Translations under genes and position numbers: made by a program | From: Wolfiporia cocos | Lineage: Eukaryota > Basidiomycota > Agaricomycetes > Polyporales > Phaeolaceae | DNA: 64,000 nt | Reading direction: 5' to 3' | Assembly (NCBI GenBank): GCA_029448655.1 | Contig: JACCLO010000013.1 | Coordinates: 1,054,001-1,118,000 of the forward strand | In this document: positions 52,117-62,107 of the stretch, in pieces | Layout of the letters: each line of letters begins with the position of its first letter | Numbering within the stretch: position 1 is the first letter of the stretch | Notes under the pieces: model-generated | Told to the model about the DNA's origin: nothing | Databases searched by the model: none | What the model saw: only the letters and a program-made list of their open reading frames with translations

Positions 52117-53099
52117 GGCCAGCAGTGATGCCAAAGCACAGATTTGCAATTCATCATACGCGGCCATGCGAAACGTCAGTGGGAGAATGAGGCAGTGAAG
52201 CACAGGAGCAATGCATGTCCATCTGCGCTGATCTCTTTTGTCGCTCTCTGTTTATCATAAGCCGAAAAATACCATCAACATTGCCACAACGACAGCATGC
52301 CCGTGGCATTCGGCACATGTAAGGGTTTTTGCATTCTAGCCAGCCCCATGGCGATATCGTCACAATCACCTTGAACCATTTGTTTCCCAGATCGAGCAGG
52401 CCGAAGCTCATAAGTTATCATATGATCTACCTATTAAGACTGTTCTTGACGACTCTCAGCGCTGGCCGTATTCCTCGGACAACAGAAATGCGTGAAGGGC
52501 TGTTTCCCATTTCTGCTACTCTACGTGTCATTTGCGCTCAGATACTGCGATTCGAGCTGCTTGGAGGATACCTGAATTAAGAAGAGAAAATGTAGGGGAG
52601 TCTGACGTACCATGCCGCTGTTGTGGCCGTCTGACGTCTTCTGCATTTTGTAAGCACCTCATGGGAACACGGAGGAACAGCTATCGGAACAAAGGAGTCG
52701 TATTAAAGCGCTCGGGCTGACATTATAGCAATCGTGGATGACGATGGCATGAATGATTATGCATATGGTTGGCTCACTCTGTAGAGCGTGCACAAGATGC
52801 ATGACCCGTCTCGATGCACCTTCTGTCCTGAGCGCAGCAGATCCAACGCACCCAAAGTCTCGATAGCACAGAATTAGAAGAGATCGGCGAGCGAGTCCCT
52901 AACGTCACCGCGTTCATCATGAGAATTGAGGGAAAGTCCTGAAGACGACGAAAAAGGCAATAAGGCGTGATCGGTTAATATTAATTGCAAGCACCTCCGA
53001 ACAACTTTGATCTTGAGTGACATTTGCTGGGTGCGCTGTTCGCTATTCCAGTAGAGCCTCTATACAGAGGTAATATCAGATGACTCGCCGTATGCAAAG
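52117..53099. other. Duplicated upstream block and spacer
   Basis: 52140-52580 corresponds to blocks at 57000-57310 and 62150-62600 (GGCCGTATTCCTCGG, GCGCTCAGATACTGCGATTCG). The remaining 0.5 kb has no recognised feature. Confidence 0.4.
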
Positions 53100-53975
53100 G
53101 GCGATAGCAAAACTCCGGTCATCAGCCCCAGCACAGCTTATTTTGTGCACCGGAGCTATTGTTAGGACTCACGCTACATCAAAATTTTTTTTGTATACAT
53201 TTGTATCCCGCGTCAAGTAACTACGACTCAATGCGGCGTTCGTGTACGGAAAAACGAGGCTTATGTGTGGGACGGAGAGGGAGCACGCCACATCAAATAT
53301 ATCCGGAAACGCGGCCGCGTCTCTGGCATCGCGCGATCGCGAAAATGCATCACAGACCGGCGCATCGCACACCGGTCTGCCATCTTCGTCCCTGCCTAAA
53401 CCTGTGTCGAAAGAACGCTCTATCTCAGCACAGCGATACGTAGGCGGTGCACGCCGCTCAAGATTAAATCAGAATCGCGCAAACGTGAAACCAGATCAGT
53501 CGATGGCTGCGGGAGTACTGCAAGTCAGGCGCAATACGCATGAATAAATACGCGCCCGAGGATTCCTGGGGCGACAACGGGACTCATGTACGATCTGAGC
53601 GCTCTGAGCACACTGAGTCCAAGGCCAGGACTGAGGACTGAGTGCAGAGGACTGAGTGCTGAGAGACCGGTGTCATTTTAAAACATGAACAGTAAAGGAA
53701 GTCCAATGAAATTGTTGATGCTCACTGCCATTTGAGCGAGCTCTGCAATGCAAGCCACCTTCAGAGAGCCTAAGTCAGAGCATGAAGCATCGACTAGAGG
53801 ATGGGCTCGTTCGATGGTCACCTAGCCAGATGCACATGCAGACATCCGAGCTACATCCTGAACGTTGAAGGTACCGGCCAGCATCATCGCAGTCGACTTG
53901 CTTAATCCGAACATTGCACCAATACAATCGCAAGCCGTAACAGAAGCCACCTTTCAAGCCAAGCCACAACACGAC
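53100..53975 (+). pseudogene. Unrecognised gene relic, copy 1 (empty-site copy)
   Basis: Parallel to 58790-60190. Shared coding-like stretches include ASRDRENASQTGASHTGLPSS and ERSISAQRYVGGARRS. The two copies differ by a frame-changing 4-bp indel near 53463, and this copy has stops around 53560-53690. The end (CTCGTTCGATGGTCACC...CCGAGCTACATC) lacks the transposon that interrupts the other copy. Family unknown. Confidence 0.5.
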
Positions 53976-54210
53976 CCACGTGTGCCACCCTTTCCAGCGG
54001 TCAACGGAGCGTCCTGATTGGTCTCAACGGGCGCTTGCTATGACTGCGAAGCTTAACAGGACAGGTAACGACAGCTGCTCAGCGCTGCCTGCCGAACCGC
54101 ACCGCACGCACCGCAAACGTCGACCGAAACGGGGAATAAGTTCCGTTTCGTGAACGTGGTCCAGAAAACGCGCCATGTCCATGTCATTCTAACTAAAATG
54201 GCTTTAACGT

Positions 54211-54240
54211 CCGCGGCGAAGCCACGGGTTACTACACTAG
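54211..54240 (+). mobile_element. Possible diverged Helitron 3' end
   Basis: CCGCGGC-GAA-GCCACGG hairpin with one mismatch, then GTTACTACA and CTAG, resembling the 3' end of the Helitrons at 765-4138. The next base is C, not T, and no 5' end was found. Confidence 0.3.
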
Positions 54241-54451
54241 CCTTCTTCTCATGTTCAATCTGGCATCGTGAGAGACTACTCGACACAGTCGCTGATATCG
54301 ACAAGCGCTGACTTCGCGTTTTTTGATCTGTCGGCCGACGAATGCGAATGGTTCCGCCGAAACTCGCCCAGCGCGTTATACAATGTCATTAATTTCCTAT
54401 GTCGTGGACCATAAAAACGTGGGTCTGTGCGCTTGAGGAGCTGCACAATAC

Positions 54452-55436
54452 ATGATTGAGCAAGCACAGCGTCTTTTGGAAGAGCAAACGGACAGCGAGA
54501 GCTGGAAGCTGGGGCTACGCGAGCGTGTCAAGTATGTTCAGGGCTCGGCGGAGGACTTAAGTCGGTTGGCCAACTCAAGTATCGATATGATTGTCTCGGC
54601 GCAAGCGGCTCATTGGTTCGACTGGACAAAGTTGTGGCCGGAGGCTGCGAGGGTTCTAAGAAAGAATGGAACTCTGGCTGTCTGGGTGCGTGCCGCTTTT
54701 GCTCTGAAAGTTCCGGCGAGGAGTATTTCCCTCCGATTTAGCTCTACCTTGACTGGGGATCTGCATTGCACTTGAAGATGGTTTTGCGTTTGAACAAGGG
54801 GCAGCCTTGATTCCAAATTTTCTGTAATTCCATGCAACTGCAGACTTAGTGACACTACATCTACCTACAGGGTTACTCCCAGTTCCGTGTGGCTGGCTAC
54901 CCAACATGCACGCCTCTAATCGACGCGTACTCAGGCGCGGACTCCACATCGACGATCGGGCCACACTGGGAACAGCCAGGCCGCACCATCCTCGATGAGC
55001 ACCTCCAAGCAATCCCTGACCCGCGCACGGTTGACTACAGTGGCCACCCGGGGACCTCTATCTGGGGCGAGTTCCAGCGCGTCTACTATGTCGGTCCGTC
55101 CATATATCTTTTCACCCGCTAAGTTGCCTGCTGATGCCGCACGGGGTTTCAGGTGCGCACCACCCCGCTCTGCCGCACGCGCTCCCGGTGCTACTGCGCA
55201 AGCGCACGACATGGGCGGGCGTGCTCGACTACCTGCGCACGTTCTCCGCGCTGCACAGCTTCCATGAGGCTCACCCTGACGACTTGCGCGATCCCGCAGG
55301 CGACGTCGCGGTGCGCTTCTGGCGGGCACTGCGTGCGGAGGTCGCCCAGCAAAAGGGGTGCACGGGCGAGGAGGACGAGGAGGAGGAGATTGAGATTGAG
55401 TGGCCTATGGCGGTACTATTGGCGAGGCGGGCGTAA
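54452..55436 (+). pseudogene. Truncated SAM-methyltransferase copy lacking motif I
   Basis: A duplicate of the 27.2-kb gene including its promoter (54298-54451). A deletion matching 27187-27521 of the intact gene removed exon 1, intron 1 and the first 167 nt of exon 2, with the DLGCGTG SAM-binding motif. The remaining exons 54452-54685, 54871-55093 and 55153-55436 stay in frame, open with an ATG created at the break (MIEQAQRLLEEQ) and give 246 aa. It cannot bind SAM in the usual way, so I call it a pseudogene, although no stop codon interrupts it. SSP-C faces it 0.85 kb downstream. Confidence 0.8.
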
Positions 55437-56284
55437 TTCTAGATAGAGATGGACCGGCGGTGGGATGGGTCGTCGAAGTGGGATTTGTATCGGATTGTGA
55501 GCTCTCCGCTGGCTGCATCATTCCTGAAAGCCTTCGCATACCTTATTCAGCCGCTGCACGTATAGGACCATTCAAACAGTACTGTCTGAGAAACGAGCCT
55601 GGAGCTAGCTGAACGAAGCGATGGCACAATGGCACATCAATAACCTGCGGCGACGACACTTAAACGTCGTACAGAGCGGTCGAGAACTTAGAAGGGTTCA
55701 GACGAAGTGACTGCCGAGATTGACGAGCCCAGTGGTGCAGGAGGCTCGAGTGGATCCTTGACGATGTCATTAGATCGTCCTCGTCATTGTCCAGGTTGTC
55801 GAAAAACTCAATCTCGCGAACCGAGAGGGTGCACGGCAAAGTCCTTGCGGTTAGATCGAATACACATTCGCTACGAGCCCTTCAAAAACAGAAATCTGAA
55901 TGTTGTTGCAGTGCTCATCATCCGCTACGGCGAGGAGGCAGCATCCAGTAATGTGGTAGAGTTTCGGTGCCGCAGATGCATCTGTATAGAGTACACAGCA
56001 GATGCATGTGAGCAGTCCTACTAGTAGCGCCTGAGCCACCGATGACACGTGCTACGCAAATGCATCTGCATAATCCATCTACATCTGAATAAACTAAGAT
56101 GCATCTACGCAAAATTCATCGCTGTTTGGTTGTGTATGATGCTACTTGGAGAGACTGCCCTGGAGTGTCGACTTCTAATCTTATTTTGTCTAGACCGACG
56201 ATTTCATGAAGTGTAGCTACAGAGTGTCTTGTATCAAGCCTTGTTCGGATTATTAGTCACTCGTGCATCAGAAGATGGTATGCC
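55437..56284. other. Spacer with fragment of the GATGCATCT MITE
   Basis: 55970-56120 has GCAGATGCATCTG, ATCTGAATAAACTAAGATGCATCT, matching the interior of the element at 24434-25112 (24460-24560). Ends are missing. 56138-56178 repeats 34630-34671. Confidence 0.5.
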
Positions 56285-56661
56285 CTAAGTATACCAGGGG
56301 ATTTGAAGATAATGCGGCAATGCCAATTTGGGACCTGGGAGAGGTATTCTACCAAAAAACAGGACCAGTCTCCTGGCTATTGGGAAAGTGCCACGCGTCC
56401 GAGCCATACCACCTCTGCTGATGAAACAACTGTCGTGAATGGTTTTAACGTTGCCCTCTACTTGATAATCATGCAGGTAGTCGAGTGTGCGTGAATTCCA
56501 GAGGTCGTTCCTGCGGGTGGTAGAGAAACAGAGAAATGAAAAGTCAAGTGAGATATGTGGCAATTGTATTGGGAAAACAATGAAGTCGGCATTGCATCTG
56601 TAACAGTCGTTTGTATGGCTGTACATACGACGAAAAGTGGATAGATGACGCAGTAACGCAT
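56285..56661 (-). pseudogene. SSP-C, family member without middle exon
   Basis: The first exon 56661-56579 is intact (MRYCVIYPLFVVCTAIQTT leader). But intron 1's donor has become GTTTTC, all of exon 2 with the YCGxSWC motif is gone, and the old intron-2 acceptor is altered (CCAC instead of TTAG). A shifted CAG a few bases on would still join in frame to NDLWNSRTLDYLHDYQVEG and read on to a stop near 56285. It has lost both cysteines of the motif, so probably a pseudogene or a derived short form. Confidence 0.55.
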
Positions 56662-56850
56662 GGCAGAGCGGACGATAGAAATAATTTGATATCACAGAAC
56701 AATAGTGAGCTCAACCAATAAGCGTCTTGATATCGGCTATGCCAGCGCAACCGTAGATTTAATGCTATGGCTCGTTTGCACAAGATGACTCACTAGCCAG
56801 TGCCTGAGCCCTTCGCAATTGAAGTTGAAGTGACTTGGTGCTATCGCGCG

Positions 56851-56860
56851 ATTTATAGAC
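56851..56860 (-). promoter_or_regulatory. TATA box of SSP-C
   Basis: GTCTATAAAT on the minus strand, 190 bp before the ATG; identical to the boxes of SSP-B and SSP-D although the gene body is damaged. Confidence 0.45.
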
Positions 56861-57324
56861 GGCCGGTCGTAAAGTTGCAGCACAGAGATCATGGCTTACC
56901 CTATACAAAAGCTTTGCGAAACTACGCAACGATAAATATGATGAATAACTAATCACAGAAAACAGCGGGAAGATGTGATTAAAGCAGTGCAACACAGGAG
57001 CGATGTGCCTCTATCTGCACTGGTCTTTCGGGTCACAATCTGTTCCTAACGTAGTGGCTAAGCACAAGATCAACATTAGCACAATGCACGTAACATTCGG
57101 CGCACAGCAAAGATTCCTGTGATACTGGCCAACATCCATGATGGCGAGAAGCAGACCGTAGCAGCGTAGCTCATCGAATGATGTACTCATGGAGACTGTC
57201 CCTGACGATCTCACCACTGGCCGTATTCCCCAGATACGTTAAAGGCCCTCTCACAATATAACCGGGTCCGATAGCTGCTTCAGACGCCGCAGTCCGCAAT
57301 TCAGCTTGAAGTGTTCAGTTTGAA

Positions 57325-57552
57325 TATCAACAAAAAGGGGAGTGTCTATGGAGTACTGTACATCTTGAATGGTTCAAGCATGGTCTTGGATGCCGCCTTC
57401 AATCCGATCTGTCTTGCAGTAAGATCTTTGAGTGTGTTGGTCTGTGGTGATATCAAGATGATGCAGTATTGTCTCATATACATGGTTCAAGGTTGGGTTT
57501 GCATGTATCGTCGCCTGCGTTCCGCAAGCAATGGAAATAATATACGGTAATC
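57325..57552. repeat. Segmental duplicate of 28885-29090
   Basis: Shares ATATCAACAAAAA, TGGTGATATCAAG, TTGTCTCATATACAT and ATATACGGTAAT in order with the block downstream of the intact methyltransferase gene. Confidence 0.65.
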
Positions 57553-57559
57553 TTACGAT

Positions 57560-57769
57560 TCAGAAAACCCCAGGGCCGCAGACTTCTTTGTAACCAAAAA
57601 TATCGCACAATGTCTTGTCATGGTTACGGAGGAAACTAGGAACTAATATTTCAATAACGACTGAATCAGGCGAATATTGAAGTACCCACGGCGCGGCCTG
57701 TGACTCCGAAACTTGCGAGAGGATTATGCATGCAGTAGCTAATACGGTAAGGGTGACTGGTAGATGCAT
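57560..57769 (-). CDS. Small secreted protein, 69 aa
   Basis: A single exon starting at 57769 (CACGATG context). The leader LPVTLTVLATACIILSQV is a clear signal peptide, probable cleavage near SQA-AP. The 45-residue mature part has two cysteines (TLCDIFGYKEVCGPG) and ends VF. Not similar to the other secreted proteins here beyond size. An upstream in-frame ATG at 57853 would bury the leader, so the internal start is preferred. Unknown function. Confidence 0.5.
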   Translation of the reverse strand: MHLPVTLTVLATACIILSQVSESQAAPWVLQYSPDSVVIEILVPSFLRNHDKTLCDIFGYKEVCGPGVF

Positions 57770-57853
57770 CGTGAAGTGCTGCGTATGACTGTGGTCGAGA
57801 AATTGAGGGATTTGTATTGCGGTAACCTGCGGTGACCTTCCCAACGTACACAA

Positions 57854-58789
57854 ACGGCTAACGGCTGTGAATTGGAGCAGACGTACAATAATGAGCTAAG
57901 AGCAGCTCCATGATGTTGAATACTCACCAACCAGTGCCTTGACTCCGGTCTGGAGAATGGAGCGGTGGAAAACCAACGGCTCAATGCCTCTTAAGGTCTG
58001 GCGGGCCCGAACTTATCATTCATGATATGCACGAGACCGATATCTGACCTTACACTTCGCACGTTTGCCGATAGCCAGAACGAGTGTGTGGCGCAGTGCC
58101 ATGACAATGCCACAGGGGAGCGCTGTTTGTGGCAACATGCATCACTGAGCGTACGTTGGGTATCACACTCTAATTGCGGTTTGTTCCGAAGAATAGCCTA
58201 GCTGCGGTAACATCGGGGACATCATAGTTTTGTGCGGCATGAAGAGAGGTTGTTGAACTTATAGCCTGACAACGCCGCTGGAACTAGCAGCTATTCAGAT
58301 GATTGAAAGGTGAGCCTGTTACCTTACTGCATGGGTTGTGTGCTGTGCTGTGTCAATGTCAAGCGCAGCAGAACGAAGAGCAGTTATATACAGTATTCAG
58401 GGTTTTTGGAGACCTGACAGAACTCTGATCAATGCAATCCCACATAGCCCAAGTGAGAGCTATTGAAGGTGTGGGAGCCAGGACGAATCCAATATGAGCG
58501 AGAAGTGGCCTTAGTTGCACAGAGCAAACTACGGCAGTCAGTGAGTATATCACTGGAAGGTATGCGCACGCAGAAGAATTTGACACTTGAGCATGAAGTA
58601 TGGTGCGTGAAAACAGCGCGCGGCGCCGCTAGTTTTGGGCGCGATCAGCGGTAGGTGGCGCAGGACCTGTTAGTGAGCGCTGAGCCCTAACGCCACCGCG
58701 TTCACGGCATGAAGTCAAGGTGCGATCAGTCAAGCATCTCCAGTGACACTTTCTGGGTGGGCTGTTCGCCAATTCGATAGAGCCTCTAC
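57854..58789. other. Spacer, no feature recognised
   Basis: Short opposed frames only. No repeats matched to other parts of the window until 58740. Confidence 0.3.
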
Positions 58790-60190
58790 ACAGTAGTGAT
58801 TTCAGACAACTCGCCGTATACAAAGAGCGATGACATAGCCCCAATCACCAGCCCCTGCACAGCTTCCCAATATTTAAAGGCGCGGCCGCATCCCCGGCAT
58901 TACGCGATCACGAAAACGCATCACAGACCGGCGCATCGTACACCGGCCTGCTACCTTCGTCTCGGCCTGCATCTGCGTCAAAGGAACGCCCCATTTCAGA
59001 ACAACGATACGTAGGCGGTGCATGCCGTTCAAGAACAGATAGATCAGAACCGCGCAAACGTGAAACCAGATCAGTCGATGGCTGCGAGAATACCGCAGAT
59101 CAGGTGCGTTACGCATGAAGTATATGCGCCGGGGGAGTCTCCGAGGTGCGATCTGAGCATTGACATCGAGCCCAAGGCTAGGACTGGGTACCGAGAGGTT
59201 GATATTATTCTCAAACATGAACAGTTAGACAGTTCAATGAAACTGCTGATGCTCGCTGCGATTGTGCGAGCTCTGCAACGCAAGCCACCTTCAGAGAGCA
59301 TAAGTCAGAGCATAGAGGATGGGCTCGTTTGATGGTCACCTAGTCATATGCATGCAGACATTCCGAGCTGAGGGACTTCAGTCAATTATCTTAATCTGCC
59401 AACTGCTCTTCGCTTAAGAAATCGCAGTTGCGAGCTAGGTTTGCACGCAGATTAATCTGCTAACTGCGGCAGATTAATCTACTGTGACAATAAAATGGCA
59501 CATCCCGGATTCGAACCAAGGACCTTAGCACAGATGAGAATAACAGCATTGCAGCATAATTAGCCAACTGAGCCATTGCGGCAACAGGTATCATTGACCA
59601 ATTAAAATATATATAACACAAATTTTACACACAATTTTCGCAAATCATCAAGGCAACTAACTGCTCCAACAAGCATAAAGAAATCAATGATAGTGGTAGC
59701 TTGATTTACCATGCTTGACCTGGAGCAACTCACCATGGGGAAGCTGAATACACTGGAATCACAGGTCTTTAGAGGCAGATTCATTTGTATTTGTGTTATG
59801 GAAGATGTTAAACTGCGAAAATGAAGTTTACAAAATACTCTATATATTGCTTAAAATGGGGCAGACACTAGTTGCACTGTAGCTCAGTTGGCTAATGTAT
59901 GCTGCGATGCTGTTATTCTCATCTGTGCTAAGGTCCTTGGTTCGAATCCGGGATGTGCCATTTTATTGTCACAGTAGATTAATCTGCCGCAGTTAGCAGA
60001 TTAATCTGCGTGCAAACCTAGCTCGCAACTGCGATTTCTTAAGCGAAGGGCAGTTGGTAGATTAAGATAATTGACTGAAACTCTACCCGAGCTACACTTT
60101 GACCATGGACGATGCCGGCCAGCGGCATCACGGTCTACTCGCCCAATCCGAATCCGAAGATCGCACTGATACAAGTCAACTACAGCATGT
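58790..60190 (+). pseudogene. Unrecognised gene relic, copy 2, split by a MITE
   Basis: Coding-like segments: PALRDHENASQTGASYTGL to GCENTADQ (58900-59105), then GYREVDIILKHEQLDSSMKLLMLA to ISQSIEDGLV (59188-59331). A stop replaces the Arg codon of copy 1 (TGA for CGA at 59332). The 716-bp MITE follows at 59370, after which DDAGQRHHGLLAQSESEDR (60107-60165) reads on. Together with copy 1 (53.1-53.97 kb) it outlines a gene of unknown family, now broken in both places. Confidence 0.45.
59370..60085. mobile_element. hAT-like foldback MITE with tRNA-like arms, copy 2
   Basis: Nearly identical to 29248-29962: the same GAGGGACTTCAG / CTGAAACTCTA ends and tRNA-like arms (59874-59959). Flanks TCCGAGCT and CCCGAGCT match at 7 of 8. 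The related sequence at 53842-53860 (GACATCCGAGCTACATC) has one CCGAGCT and no element, an empty site that confirms the insertion and its ends. Confidence 0.9.
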
Positions 60191-60685
60191 AATAGTGAAT
60201 AGACTGACTCTATATCCTGAAGAAACTGGGTAATCCTTTCGCCACTAACTTTGGGTTTGCAAAATGCAGTTCAGTATTAAAACCACTGTTGAGATGAGCA
60301 CACTGAGTACTGTTGTGAGCACCTCAGAGGTTTAATTTTCAGCCATCAGAGGCTCTTCAGTTGAATGCTTGGGGATCATCCACGGAGGGGCGAGGTTTTT
60401 GCACAGAATTTAGCATGGGCTTTGGTGAGGGGCCATTCTCTGACCTAGATTTCACAAGCAAAGTGCATTATAATATGTGATATGAATGTCATACTTGTCT
60501 CTCTTACAAAAGATGAGTCCAATTATCATTATTTATCAATTTGTGTATCTTGATGCAATGAAAGTCTGTTGCGACACGGCAAATATGTAGGTCTAATTGT
60601 CTGACCACTATGTAAAAAAGACAGAGACAGCACAATGATATCATGGATACTAGCTGAGGGGATCATAGAGTATATACTATGCTGC
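60191..60685. other. Spacer, no feature recognised
   Basis: AT-rich; no frame or repeat match noticed. Confidence 0.3.
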
Positions 60686-61108
60686 AATGCAGGCAGTAAG
60701 TATATACGGAACCGGCACTATTGCTGATGTTTTATGCCCCTTCAAGTATTATCAAACTATATATCAAATTCTCCTCGAAGACCCAGTCTCCTGCAATATA
60801 ATTTATGGTATGAATTCACCTAACAAGCACCTGTACAATGTTCAAGAAGACGATCTACAGCATCCAGAATCTGCTGAGATACTGAACCGAAAGTGTAAAC
60901 ATCACTGCTCAAATACTTTTGCGGGTTACTGTACATTATTCGTGTTACGCGAATTCCATGAGACGCACATAGAGAACCTGCGGTGCGCCTGTGGCACATG
61001 TCGCATGCTGATGTTGCTTGGAAGAAAGCAAGTGTATTGAATGAGGAGAGTGACGAGACCGAGATAGAGTGGCCGATGGCGGTTCTATTTGTGCAAAGGG
61101 CGTAGTTC
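60686..61108 (+). pseudogene. Methyltransferase relic (exon-4 end)
   Basis: From about 60930 it reads TLFVLREFHETHIENLR (against TFSALHSFHEAHPDDLR), and after a frame change NEESDETEIEWPMAVLFVQRA with a stop at 61108, matching the acidic tail and terminus of the intact gene. SSP-D faces it 350 bp downstream, the same arrangement as at 54.5-56.7 kb. Confidence 0.6.
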
Positions 61109-61455
61109 CCACGCCAGCAGGAGACGATACCGGCAAAGGCGCGGACATGAAGTGAGTTTCGCGACAGATATCGATGCACAGGGTGTACAGACCGGCTTAG
61201 CTCATAGCTGTAGACAGATTGATGCCACTTCCTGATCATGTCAATAATTGACACCACTATGTGCTGATATCAAGGTCGATGTATTTAGTCTGACACAAGT
61301 CCATGCTTCGCAGAATGATGCATGTTTCGCGACAAGTATAGATTTAGGATGAATTGTAGCCACAGGTTGAGTTTGTCCTTTGGTGTTCGGATTACCACGA
61401 CGAGTCTAAAGATCATGCAGCAATGCCAATTTCATTCAAGCCCAGGAGTCACATT

Positions 61456-61894
61456 CTACACAAAATCAGGGCCAGACACCTTCTTGTCACCAGTAACCCA
61501 AAAGCTACTATGTGCAATCCCCCAAGGAAGCTCCCGTTGTGAATGGTGCATGTTGATTTTGCCCTCTGCCTGACAGTCATGCAGGTAGTCAAATGTAAGT
61601 GCATTCCTGAGGTAGCTTCTGTGGCTGAGAAAGGAACAGAATTTGTGAACCAACAGCCACAGATAAGATATGACCTACCACCAGGAGTGACCACAATACA
61701 CCGTGTATTGGCTTGGAAAGATCTCTCCCTGCAAACTACCTCGGGAAGAGCTACAATGCAATCTTCAACGTTAGATGAAGAATGCGGCAACCGCGTTGTA
61801 TGAAATCTCACGATGAAGTCATCACTGCAGCTGTAGCTGTCATTTGCATGGCTGTAAATATGGCGAGAAGCAGATAGATGATACAGTAACGCAT
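61456..61894 (-). CDS. Small secreted protein SSP-D (CGxSWC family)
   Basis: Exons 61894-61812, 61750-61679 and 61624-61456; introns of 61 and 54 bp (GTGAGA...TTGTAG, GTAGGT...TCTCAG); 107 aa. Signal peptide core IIYLLLAIFTAM. The mature chain has SSRGSLQGEIFP, TVYCGHSWC (C47, C52), HRSYLRNALTFDYLHDCQAEG and an uncharged tail. Splice sites, phases and exon lengths (83, 72, 169) equal SSP-B. An extra cysteine in HDCQAEG is not in B. The frame stays open across all exons despite clear divergence from A and B, which suggests selection on the protein. TATA box at 62098. Family and function unknown. Confidence 0.7.
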
Positions 61895-62097
61895 GGTGAA
61901 GCGGACGATGGAAATAATTTGGTATCACAGAGCAATGATGAGCTAGACCAACAAGCGATTGAAAGTCGGCTATGTGCCAGCGAAACCGTAAGTTTTGATG
62001 CTATGTTGCTCGTTTGCACATGACAACTTACCATCTAGTGCCTGAGCCCTTCGCAGAAGGGTCGAAGTCGATAGCACTGACCTGGTGCCATTGCACA

Positions 62098-62107
62098 ATT
62101 TATAGAC
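62098..62107 (-). promoter_or_regulatory. TATA box of SSP-D
   Basis: GTCTATAAAT on the minus strand, 204 bp before the ATG. Downstream, GGTAAGTTGTCATG (near 62030) may be the donor of a 5' UTR intron; B and C have GTGAGT at the same place. Confidence 0.5.
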
